NCBI RefSeq assembly: GCF_000213175.1 | Contig: NW_009799100.1 | Location: 372,001 to 436,000 of the forward strand | Direction: 5' to 3' | DNA from: Neurospora tetrasperma FGSC 2508 | Lineage: Eukaryota > Ascomycota > Sordariomycetes > Sordariales > Sordariaceae | DNA: 64,000 bases | Notes under the pieces: model-generated | The model's input: the letters and a program-made list of their open reading frames with translations, nothing else | Database searches by the model: none | What the model was told of the DNA's origin: nothing | Part shown: positions 37,471-47,917 of the stretch, in pieces | Position numbering within the stretch: position 1 is the first letter of the stretch | Layout: each line of letters begins with the position of its first letter | Made by a program: the position numbers and the translations under genes

Positions 37471-40400
37471 AAGGAGAGCAGCTGCGCAAGCACAATGAGA
37501 GGGATGAAGATCATTGGGTGTGATGATTGTTCCTAGAACGGGAGGTCGGACGGGGCGGTGGATGTAGCGGGGGTGTAAAAGAGGAGGGGCAGGGGCAGGA
37601 TGGGTTGAGGATTGAAGGGTGTGTGATATTTGGTTCCTGGCGGAGGTGGAGGGGTATCCTGAGAGGGGGGTTATAGGATTGTGATGTTGTGATGGGAGGG
37701 GGAGGGGGAGGGGGTAGGTGGTAGTAAAAATCGCTTGTACAAGTTTGTATGTCTTTTGGTAGTGAACCTGCACAAGAGACTTTTACTGGCACCTGGGGGA
37801 AAGAGGGGAAGGGAGAAAGGGGGAGAAGGGGTGAAGGGGAGAAGGGGGGAAGGAGTGGACGTTTCTTGTCGTTCCCTTTGTCTGGAGTTTGGAGTTGATC
37901 TTATTGAGGGAGGGAGGTAGGTTGGTGAGGTGTCGGTAGAGTATGCGAGGAGGGACAAGAAACGAAATGCAAGAAAAAAAACACATGGACGAGGATTTTT
38001 GCGGGACTTTGCTATGGCGTTTTTGATTCTTTTCACGGAGTCGAGGAATTTGAAAATAGGAAGCGAAAATGGAAAGCGATGAAGGTGCAAGATTAGGTAT
38101 GAACGGGAGAGGATGAAGAAAGGGGGATATATGATGGAAATGTCAGAAAATTCAGTAGAAGAAAAAAAGGAGAGACGGAGGAGGAAGAAGGGGAGGAGAA
38201 GGGGGGGTTTGCACGACCTGTTACTACAGTCAAATCAGTCAATGTGATATTCCATCTCAAGATTGTCGAGGTGGTCAAGAAACGATATGGGACCTAATTG
38301 AGCTGGTGTTAGAGCAGAGGGTAGGTAGAGAATGTAAAGGTTTCTGTGTGAATCTAGGTACCTACGAATCTGATACGTCATGATGTGAAACCTTGTACTA
38401 CTTGTACGTATGTGATATATTTGAGGTCTTGCAAAAGAACGAGGACGGTTTTCCAAGTGTTCCGCGTCTTGGGAAGGTACACTACCTAGCGTAGATATAT
38501 TGTGTGATCGTGGCCGTGGACATCGAGCATCGGCGACCGGAGATGTGTCTGCGCAAGTCGCAACTTGTGATGTTGGCGAGGACAGAGACAAGCAAAGACC
38601 GTGCTGGCATGATCTGTTGCTGGATAAGTCGGGTAGGTAGTTTTGCAAAGCGGAGATGGTTTGTCTAGCAAAATTTCTGGTCGTCGGCGACTGGAGTTGG
38701 ATGTTGTTGTTGGATGTTGAACCAGGACGTTGACCGATGTCGATGTCGAGGGAGGTCGGCAGGTTGGATTGTTGGAAGGTCGGGAGGTCGGGAGGTGCCA
38801 CGGACACCGGAGCGGGGCCAACATAAGCGATGCACTGACAATTCGATAGCGTGAGGTCTCCCCCATTCCTCTTCGATATGAGACGTGACCTCTGCATTTG
38901 AAGCTGCCTGATAAGTCGATTTCAATGTGAGAACAGTTTTAATATAAACCAGCACATTGAAGTCTTACGAAGCATCTCATTTAGTCTCCTAACGCTGTTT
39001 CCGCGATGTTAGCGGAATTGATGCGGCTGAGAACTGTCAGGGGATATTGTTAGTGGAATGTTCCGCCTTCCCATTGCGCGGCCACTCCACTGCGAGCGTC
39101 CGGGCTGATATCGGATCTACTTTGTTGGTGAAAGACACTTTGGCTTACAACGAGTAACCATCAAAGTCGGCAGATTATCAAAGCTACAGTCGATAGACTG
39201 AACCTATTGAATATTGTGCGGCTTGTTTGTTGATCATATTCAGGATCAAAGAATTGAAAAACGACGGGTACTGCAAGTGTCAAATGTCGCTTTTGTTAGC
39301 GGCCGCTGTACGCTAAGCTTCCTTTGCGTTCATTCCCTGTCCTCCTCCCAGTTCTCCTAGCTATCTAACATGTCTTGATTCGACCTCCAATCGCCTTGAC
39401 ATGAACAGAACGGAGAGATTAGACAGTTAATGATATGGCGTTTAGTTTAGCAAATATCCAAACATAGATACCTACTCAATGAAATATGAATGGCTTGGAA
39501 AACTGCCTCTACAGTACAGGTCCTAATTCAGACCGGACTCTGAACAGATAAAAGGGTAACATAATCCATCCTTGATCCCTCTGGTCCATCTCCCCATTTG
39601 CTCCCCAATCCCTTCCGTCTGTAATTCTCACTTCCAACTTTGTGAAATTCCTGAAGCTTTCCCAGCTGGAAATCCCAGAGTTCCCATGTTCTTGGACTGA
39701 GGTACATATGTAAGGTAGGTAGCTGTACGCAGTTACACGTACATATGCAGTGTAGTGCACGCATTAGTGTCCTTCCAGAGTTCCAATACCATGCCGTACC
39801 AAGGCTGGTCAGCCTATTTTTAGGTGACCTGGGGTTACACCCACCCACCCGCACTTGTGATTCCGAACTTCAGAGATCCCCAGACTTGGCGAGAGTGTGG
39901 TTGGGTCCTTTGGGGGTCGAACTGGTAGGCAGAGGATGGACGGCCTTGAGAGCTTTTTGGACGTCTATCAATGTGAGCTGAAAGCGGAGCCAAGAAGACG
40001 GGGTTTATATGGAATTATTGGGTGATATGGAAAGCAAAGCGGAGGAAGTCTTTGCTTGACTGGAGACATCTGTTCACGAACCCGTCGTTGACTTCACGGG
40101 TGTTCGCTTTCGTCACGCAAGTTTCCATGGGTCACCGATCGAGATGATCATAAACCTCATGCCCGTCCCAAAAGCCAAAGCATGGAAATACATGAACGGC
40201 AAGCCCGAAGCCACGAAAGCGGCTGAACACTCAAGCCCGCAAAAACCGACGACCACGTTTGATGATAGCGGCCAGCTACTTACAAGCAAAACGATGAAGG
40301 CCTGGAAGAGTCTTTCAATTATTCTACGGCTCATGCTATGGTCAGCCCTCGTGGCCATTACATCCATGTTTCCGTATGTGAGTTTGTATTCATCACCCAA

Positions 40401-41207
40401 TCACGAGCGTCGTAGCCCGTCCCATTTACCCGGCTTGTAATACACTGGAACACCATCACATTCCTTTCCTTTTCTTGTTCGATGTTCCATGTTCTATTCC
40501 GCCTTTGATATTGTGGATGTTGCCTCAGACATCATCCATTCGGTACCAGGTATCACACAAGTTTCGATCCAGGTTCATTTAAGTTGAATGCGGAACGTAA
40601 CGACACTGTCAACTGGCCCTTTGTAGGTACTTAACAGTTTCCAAAAATTGCATTCACGTTGCACTCTGATGACCATAAAGACATGTCAACATAAATGTCG
40701 AATAAAGGAAGAAAGCTTGACTTTCAAGAAACCCGGATCACCGACCGCCGAACGTCTGCCCAACCAACACGAGGCCGTACGACAACGGACTGTACTTCTG
40801 ACACAATTTCTGGCATCCCACCTACTTTCCGTCCTTTACATATTTCACAATCTTAGATACCGCCGCACTATTATTGAACGGGAAAAGCAGACAGAGATAG
40901 ATGCCTTTGTCAATGGGTAGGTATGAAGATGTGAGAGAAGACTTGACCACTAGAGCAACGTCAAGGCTCGTGCCAGTGATGCCGATTGTCACTGTGCTGG
41001 ATTCAAACTGCATGTCCCGCTGAGTTGGGACTAGACGTTGGGCGTCGAGGGAATACTTGAATGATTCGGCTCTTGTCAAACACATCGATTCTGTACTCCC
41101 GTCAGTCCACAACCATCCAGTCAAAAACACAACAGAGATTGACCCAAGATCACCACAGTCCTTCAACACTTACGATATTAACCACCACAAACCCCAACCT
41201 CAACAAA
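37471..41207. other. Gene-poor spacer
   Basis: The first 700 bp is strongly purine-rich on the plus strand and contains a G-run cluster. A 220-codon minus frame at 38235-38897 has no motif and sits in skewed DNA, so it is not called. The remainder to 41.2 kb holds only short frames. No RNA gene or transposon seen. Confidence 0.5.
37694..37714 (+). other. Potential G-quadruplex motif
   Basis: Four G runs of 3-5 separated by single A residues within 21 bp, about 220 bp after the stop of the upstream gene. The sequence fits the G3+N1-7 pattern; folding is inferred only. Confidence 0.6.
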
Positions 41208-41845
41208 ATGCCGACCCTTTGTCTTCTCCTCCTCCTCCTCTTCTCCACCATATTTACGTCTCCCGCCTTCTCCTCAGCCATCAACCTCCCTTCTTCTCAC
41301 CAATCTCTCTCCTCCAACTCCTCCGACTCCTCCGAAACGACAACAACCACCACCTCCACCGCTCCCACATCACCACTCGACAACACAAGGGGCATCATCC
41401 CAACCCCACCCACCATCCCCTCCCATCCTCCTGGAACCGACCCCTCCTACGAATCCACCGACATCCACCTCGACTCCCCAACCCAAACCTCCAGCTCCGA
41501 ACCCAGCTCCGAACCCAGCTCCTTCCAACCCAGCGAGATTTTTCCCCCTCCTCCCTCCGCCCCTGTACCACTACCCTAACCGCCACCACCAGCACCAACA
41601 ATAACCGCCCATGCCCCCCACCCAACTGGGACGGCACCTTGACTTCCTACCCATCCACCACCACGCTACTCAAACCCATCAACTGCCATGGGTGCATGTA
41701 CGTAAGTGTCACCAAGGAGTGGGCGGTCGGATGTCCGAATCAGCATGTTAGTGCTACTGTGTTAGCGACGACGGCGAGCACGACGTGGAGGGAGGTGTGT
41801 GAGGGGTTTGCTATGCCGACCTTCATGCCTACGGGTACACTTTGA
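41208..41845 (+). pseudogene. Small secreted Cys-rich protein with apparent frame break
   Basis: The ATG at 41208 opens a classic signal peptide (MPTLCLLLLLLFSTIFTSPA) followed by a Ser/Thr/Pro-rich segment, in a frame that stops at 41579. From about 41540 a second frame (+2 relative to the first) runs to 41845 and reads like the mature domain: PCTTTLTATTSTNNNRPC, then NWDGTL, NCHGC, GCPNQHVSATV and VCEG, with six Cys in all, an even number suited to disulfides. No usable intron (GT donor with adequate length) lies between. The shift falls near the T5C5 run at 41539-41548. Either one base is wrong in the assembly or the gene is broken. Family unknown; an effector-like or cell-wall protein is possible. 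Confidence 0.5.
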
Positions 41846-41904
41846 CGTCGGGACTTACCTACTTTGACGTCGGGACTTACCTACCTACCTACTTTGACGC
41901 CGGG
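41841..41904 (+). repeat. 22-bp tandem repeat over the stop codon
   Basis: Unit TTTGACGTCGGGACTTACCT plus AC, present twice in full (41841-41862, 41863-41884) and once in part (41893-41904) after an extra CTACCTAC. The TGA of the upstream frame lies in the first unit. Confidence 0.9.
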
Positions 41905-42628
41905 AAGGAGTGCAGGGGAGGGGAGGGGGGTTTGAGATGAGGGGGGCATGGGTGGGAGGGGGGCATGAGAGCTAACCAAAGCTTGGAGGTAAAGGGGGAA
42001 GAGGGGGTGTTGAGTGATGGCCGGCAGAGGTGTGGGGATTTGATGTGTGGCCATCGATGTGATGAAGGACGGCGTGCACTGGGGACAGGATTGTTGACTG
42101 GACTGCTGAAAAGGTTGAAAGGACAAGGACATGAACAAGAAGAAGTAAAGGTTGGAGATAAGGTCGGGTATGCACGGCTTGTAGGTTGGTGTTACCTAGG
42201 TAAGGACAGTGATAGCATCGCAGAGACACAGAAGGAAATCGGGTATTGGATTGGATGTGACGTCGACGTTCCACGGCTTACAGTCGAGCGAGCCTGACGG
42301 AAGGTTACCTACCTACCTAGGTTTCATTTGTGGAACTCCTCCAGAGTCCAGAGTGATGCCTCAGTAGAGGTATTTCCGGACAGCCTTACAGGACTCTTGG
42401 GATGATCCTATCTCTTGCCTGTATGTATAAGGGTAGCCGAGCCGCCCGCGGTCGCAAGTACTGAATGCAGCGTTGAAAGCGGGATCACCTCCCCCGTCTT
42501 GATGGTCGGTACCCTCTAGTGTGTGGAGGAGGTAGGTATCTTGAAGCAACCGACAATCGCCACCACCTTCTCCTCGCCTCGTCAACAGCCCGGTCTGTGA
42601 ATTTGCTTAGTTTAGACTAAAAACCCGT
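41905..42628. other. Short spacer
   Basis: G-rich on the plus strand at first, then ordinary composition with TACCTACCTACCTAGG. No gene recognised. Confidence 0.5.
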
Positions 42629-42818
42629 CTACATGTTGTAAAGATCATTATAGCGTGGGTCCCAAACGTAAATTACATCCCAGTGTTCCCGTCCCTCAAA
42701 CCAGTCTGATGGAAGAAAAGGCACAAAGGGCTGCATAGTATTAGGATCGATGTAGGCACCAGCGTGCCTGTAGTCCCTGGTCCACTGTTCCTCGCATATG
42801 GCGTCATTTTCGACCGTG

Positions 42819-42826
42819 TTCACCAT
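42819..42826 (+). repeat. Left target-site duplication (8 bp)
   Basis: TTCACCAT, directly before the left terminus. The right copy is TTCACTAT; the single difference is CA to TA, the RIP direction. Confidence 0.85.
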
Positions 42827-42848
42827 CAGCGCTGGAAACAAGTCAAGT
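42827..42848 (+). repeat. Left terminal inverted repeat
   Basis: Begins CAGCGCTGGAAACAAGTCAA. It differs from the right repeat at two positions, both transitions; one is CA against TA. Confidence 0.88.
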
Positions 42849-45800
42849 CAAGTCAAGTAGGGGATTTCAACTTGATTGAGTGGATCAAGTAGAGAATCGT
42901 ACTTACTTACTTGCTTACTTGATTAAGTTAATTAAGTCGTAAAATCGTGATTTTGAGTGCTTTTGAACGCTGCTTTTATTCTCTTCTTATATATAACCTC
43001 CCTAGAGCTTCTCTCCCTTTACCTTATCTTTATCCTTATTTCTACCCTCCTTCTTATCGTCGTCATCGTTATTATTGTCGTCGATAATTAGTTATTTCTA
43101 TCAAGGTTGCTAGATAGTTAAAACTTTACAGTCTTAATAAGGTTAATAGATTTAGCTACTAGATTCTATTTTTAGTTCGTAATAGTTAATTCAGTACTAT
43201 TAAAAGAGCGTTTATAGTTATTTACTATTGAGGGTATAGAGTAGAGATTAAATGTTATATATAATAAGCGGAGGTAAATATTTTTATTTACCCTCTATTA
43301 TACTAAAGGATTATTAACCATATATATTTTGCCATTAATGTAATAGTCTAATTTATCCTCTTGCTTTAGTTTTGAAAGGAGGGTATTATAGAAATTGTAG
43401 TCGATAAACTAGTCCTTATTAGCCTGCCTTGCTTATTAATTATTAGTATTAGCTAGCGGGTTATTGATTAGTTAGTTAATATAATTAATATTGTATATAA
43501 TTGTAAATATGCTAATAATATTTTTATACTCCTTATTATTAAAATACTTCGCTACTTATCTAAATTAGTAAATAGGGTAAAGGCTAGTACAAATTTATTA
43601 AGTAGGGTTCTCCTCTATTAAATCCTTATATTTTCCTAGCTTTTTAATAACCCTATTAAGTATTAGACTGATATATTCTATACCTTCATTAGTTATATCG
43701 TTTTCATAGTTAATAAGAGGAGGCGTATTATTTTGAATTACTATAAAGAATAATAAAGGGTTTAATTGGGAGGTGGAAGTACGCGTGTGACATTATGGTT
43801 GAGTATTGATTATAATATTAGATTTTAGGATATTAGGGCCCTCAAAGGTATTAAAAGCGAGTTTACTACTAAATTGAGTACGCTTCTCTTTAAGTATTTT
43901 AATAAGGCAGTAAAGATTAGGGATAATAATTGAAGAGAGTAGTCTATAAGTTTTAAACTTCTTACTAAGATTCTTGAAATAATATATTATATTTATAATA
44001 GAGGTAAGAATCCCTTAATTGTTATTATTAACTAATCTTCCTTAGGAAATCGCTTCAAAATATTAGGATAATTAATAGTCTTATTAATATAATAGTCAAT
44101 ATACTTCTTTAATTTCTAAGCGTACTATATTATATGGTAATTTAAATTCTAGTGAATCATATTATTAAAAATTATATTAATAGTTCGAGAGTGCTCATCT
44201 TTATTTATATATAGATTTAAAGAGGTAGGGAGGTTATTATTGATATTAGAGTAATAACTAAACTAAATAATCTTTTGAAATTTAGCGCGCCGTTAGAGGC
44301 TTTGGCAGATGAATTATATAATATTATAAAGTTTGCTAATTAGTCCCTATTAGTGCTACTCCCGGATAATAGTATCCTTTGATATAGTAAATAAGTAAGT
44401 AAATAAATTATTAATTTTGGAGAGGATAAATTATTTAGGCTTTATTACTGCCTTTACTCCTAAATTTAAAATATAACTAAAGTATCTAAGGTAATAATAA
44501 AGTAGTTTACCCTCTACCTCCCCCTATAAGAATATAGGGGATAATCCTTTAATAATATAGGTAATATAGTGATCGTTAGAATCGATATTATTGTACTAGA
44601 AGTAACCAACTTCCTCTATTTTGATTTCGTACGTATTTAGAATGCGGAAAATAATAGTAATAATATTCTTATTACTATAATTGCTGTATATTTTAAATAA
44701 ATCTATAAAATTGTTTTTAAGTATTTTAGTAGTTTTAATATAATAAAAGAAGATCGAGAAGATGGTAAGGCTATTGGGAGAGGTTTAGAATTAAAAGAGA
44801 TATGCTTTTGAAAGTGGGATTTAGTAAAACGAGTTTTAAAATATTTGAAATAATACGTATATTTATTCTTAATTTAAACCCTTAGTATATAATGTAATTC
44901 TAATAGTAATTTGTTAATTATATTACAGTTTATTAATAATAAGAGGGATTGAAATATTTTATTTTTAATAAATAGGAAGGGGAATTGCGTGTTAATTATT
45001 ATATTTACTACTAATTTGAGAAAAGTTTTACTAACTAGTTTAATAATAAGGGTATTTAATGAAGTAAGTTATTTAGCAACCGATTTTACCTTTTTAAATT
45101 TTGGTTAGCTTGTAGCATTATTGCTAAAAGGCTCTTTAATAGAATAAGTGCAGCGGAGGTAAATGAAGGCCGAGGTAGTAGTAAATAAAGAGTAGATTTT
45201 TTAGTAAAAATTATAGTACTAGTAATTGTTAAATTCGTTATTACTTGATATTTTAATTAAGTATATATTATATTCGCTAATTTAGGAAGTTCTTTTGGAA
45301 TGTTTAATTAGTTAGTTTTCTAAAATATATTATTCCCTATTCTAAGTTATTTTAAGTATATTGCTAATATTCTTAAGTAAGTTATTAGGATAGATAGTTT
45401 CCATAATTTCGATTTATTACGCAAGGGGGATATAGCGTTTCCTTTTGAGGATATCGATCGTAGTAACAAAGGTGGACATATTATTGAGAGAGACGTTCAG
45501 TATAATAATTGTAATAGAGGAGGTTTTATAATTTTTAACAATGGGTATTTTAGTAACGAATAGCGAGGGCGTTAATAATATTAAGTAGAGGTTAGTATTG
45601 GTTCGCGATAAAGGAGGGGATAAGGGGGAGGAGTTTAATAGGTATTGTGAGCGATTTAATTAGATTGAGTGATTGATTTAAATAGTTGGCGATATAATTT
45701 TAAAATATTATTAGAATTATAGCAGTTTAAAATACTAAAAATTTCGAAATGGGGGGGGTCTGAGCGCTAGGTAACTAGGCTGGCACCTGTGTATGGCCTT

Positions 45801-46002
45801 GGCAGTTGGGGGTGGCCCGATGGTTACTATTATTATGGGTTGAGATTTATAGGTTTTATTTACTTAAACACTAATTCTAAGATTCTACTAGTCAGTTAAG
45901 TAAAGTTAAGTAAGTTAGGGATCCCTATTTACTTACTTGAGTAGTAGGGAGACCTTGATTTACTTACTTGAACTTACTTATTTACTTGAACTTGGCTTGG
46001 CA

Positions 46003-46024
46003 ACTTGACTTATCTCCAGCGCTG
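46003..46024 (-). repeat. Right terminal inverted repeat
   Basis: On the minus strand it begins CAGCGCTGGAGATAAGTCAA, pairing with the left terminus. Confidence 0.88.
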
Positions 46025-46032
46025 TTCACTAT
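46025..46032 (+). repeat. Right target-site duplication (8 bp)
   Basis: TTCACTAT, directly after the right terminus, 7 of 8 identical to the left copy. Confidence 0.85.
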
Positions 46033-46779
46033 CCGACCACCACCGTCATTATTCGGATCAATGAGCCAGAACTGGTCTTTGTCGCACGGGACACAGCATT
46101 GTTCATACGTGGCTTCCCAATCGCTAGCTCCGCGGGGGGCCTAGACAAAACGGCGAAAATCTCTTTTGCATTGATGACTTTCCCCAAGACTATGGATTCA
46201 TGGGGGTATCACCCCTCCCCGAGACTCTGTCCCGCGCGGATTTCCATCGCTTGAAGTCCCAAAATGGGATGCAAAGTATAGGAAAGGAGTGTCCCCGGTG
46301 TCGACCACGTCCACATCGAAATTGACCCAGATGTAACGCGATTCCGCCTGCAGACCTCCCAGCTCCAGCCGGTCCTCAGGTGTCTCGCATCTCGCCGTTT
46401 CCGAGGCTGATACCACAGCGGGTGGGTGACTGAAGGCCTTTTGATAGAATCGGTATCTTCCCTTGGTCACGGAGCTGAGGTGGCTCCGGGCCTCTCGACA
46501 GGCTTGTAAAGGTGCAGGCACGGGGGTGGATGACCGCGAACGAAGGGGACCGAGCCTTGAATGGTTGTATTTGGCTTTGACATCGTTGCTAACGTCCTCC
46601 CACTCGTGGGAGATACGGACGTCAACCGTGCGAGGCTCGATAGTTAGTTCCCATATCCGGGACCGAATTTCCCACGGGAGATGGGGGAAGAGGTGGAAGG
46701 AAGTGGCCATGGTAGGTATGGTTAGGGCTGCTGTTGATATTTCTGGAAGTATGGAGTTTCTGATGGCCGCACCGAGCTT

Positions 46780-47468
46780 TTATTGTTGTTGATGTTGTAA
46801 ATCTTTGGCGTAGACAGGAATCTGGAACAAGTGGCCATGGAAAATCATGTGGTGTTGAGTCTTACATAAGACCTCGATGAATGGTGAGATGATGGAGCCG
46901 AGTTGCCCGAACAGGCTTAGGGTCATGGTCAGGGGAGTTTGGTAGTGTACGCGTATATCTGCACTCAGCTCTATACGCCTCAGATTGAGGAGACCCATGA
47001 AGAGAATGTTGGAGACTGGGACGGGTAACCTTGGCGGCATACCGCGCGGATTATCGTGGACAAAAAGGGTAGTTGGGCGTCGGTCAAGGAGACGGAGGGA
47101 AATCAGATATAGGAATTGATGTGGCATCTGGCAATTGGAAGCGGAGTGATGATTGATGATGGTGACGTGGCTAGTCAGGATCCAACCTCGTGGATAGCAA
47201 TCTGTCCAAATGTGATTTTGTTGAGAGAAGATTGACTACGATCAACTGTTCAACTTACTGTCACCCTGAGAGCGTCGGTAAGGAATGTGCTTTCACGACA
47301 TAGGCCGTAACGAAATGAGCGGTGATTGTGTTGTGGGATTGATGGTGAAGGAAGAGACGTGTCGGGGAGAGAACTGGAAGCGGGATATCGAAATAATCGG
47401 ACGTGGCCAACCGGAGTAGCTTGCAGACAGTTGTCCATCAAATGGTGGCAGGCGCTGACATATTCCAT
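46780..47468 (-). CDS. Possible small two-exon gene, unknown
   Basis: Exon 1 47468..47259 and exon 2 47127..46780 joined by a 131-nt intron (GTAAGTT donor, TTGCCAG acceptor, phase 0) would give 185 residues. Exon 2 contains a Leu-rich segment VSNILFMGLLNLRRIELSAD that resembles the leucine-rich middle of F-box/2EXR proteins. The frame is open 90 nt upstream of the chosen ATG, so the start is uncertain. It lies on the same strand as, and 70 bp upstream of, the 2EXR gene, which would be very tight spacing; it could be a decayed relative or chance. No motif firmly identifies it. Confidence 0.25.
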
Positions 47469-47917
47469 GGGCTCCAGTGTCCTTTGTACCTGCTTGACTT
47501 CCACTTTGGCAAGGCTGAGAACCGAAACAACCTGAATACCTGAGACGGAAGATGGCAAGTACTACAGAGCCATTGTGCCTATCCAATTCTGTGCCTCCTC
47601 GCATGATAATCCATTTGGGATTCCGCAAGTTACTATGATTGTGTCGAAGCCGGGATAAATACGTATGCTGAAGTTCCCAACCACATCGCCACATCGAAGA
47701 GGGCATCAACAACAACAGTGTGTGGACATGATCTTGTTCCCCCGAATATATATGAGGCTCCAGGGAGAGCTGGTAGAGATGTAGGCAGCGAGAAGACGTT
47801 CCGGCAGAGCCTCAAACGTAAGCCCTCTCAAACGACTTCAAAACAGCAACGAGGCACGTTGACACTCATCCATGGTCCCTCGCTAGTTGCCCGCCTGCCT
47901 CCCCTTGTCCTTTCTCT

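Larger units (their letters stand above)
42827..46024. mobile_element. hAT-like DNA transposon, interior RIP-mutated
   Basis: 3,198 bp bounded by 22-bp terminal inverted repeats (20 of 22 match) that start CAGCGCTGGA, fitting the hAT CAGNG terminus, and by an 8-bp target duplication, the length that defines hAT insertions. Subterminal DNA on both sides is packed with CTTACTTACTTG / CAAGTAAGTAAG motifs, probable transposase-binding clusters. From about 42.96 to 45.74 kb the DNA is AT-saturated with very many TA dinucleotides and stops in all frames, as RIP produces; no transposase frame survives. The minus strand near 43.0 kb reads a short Asp/Lys-rich stretch that could be a transposase tail, which is speculative. 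The last 280 bp, around 45.75-45.83 kb, keep normal base composition. Confidence 0.85.
42629..46710 (-). pseudogene. 2EXR-family gene interrupted by a hAT-like transposon
   Basis: Read on the minus strand: exon 1 46710..46213 (166 codons), a 72-nt intron 46212..46141 (GTGATA donor, TGTCTAG acceptor, phase 0), exon 2 from 46140 to the insertion at 46025, then the 3' remainder 42826/42818..42629 beyond the element. Exon 1 starts MATSFHLFPHLPWEIRSRIW, the LPxEIRxxIW box of the 2EXR family (F-box-like, function unknown), and includes ACREARSHL and YIWVNFDVD, all typical. Exon 2 has WEATYEQCCVPCDKDQFW and LIDPNNDGGGR; beyond the element come NTVENDAICEEQW and DVIYVWDPRYND. Without the element and one target copy the frame is continuous, giving 267 residues. 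As it stands, translation enters the element and stops within about 16 codons. No other lesion is seen, so inactivation by the insertion looks recent. Confidence 0.82.

Noticed and set aside
38235-38897. 220-codon minus-strand frame
   Set aside because: No motif, skewed composition, no leader or splice context, and GTCGGGAGGTCGGGAGG-type repeats within it explain part of the openness.
42827-42834. CAGCGCTG palindrome at both junctions read as an 8-bp target duplication
   Set aside because: Extending outward reveals a second pair, TTCACCAT/TTCACTAT, and including CAGCGCTG in the termini gives 22-bp inverted repeats with a hAT-like start, a better fit.
42827-46024. LTR retrotransposon remnant as an explanation of the AT-rich block
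   Set aside because: No long direct repeats at the ends; instead short inverted repeats and an 8-bp duplication, which fit a DNA transposon.
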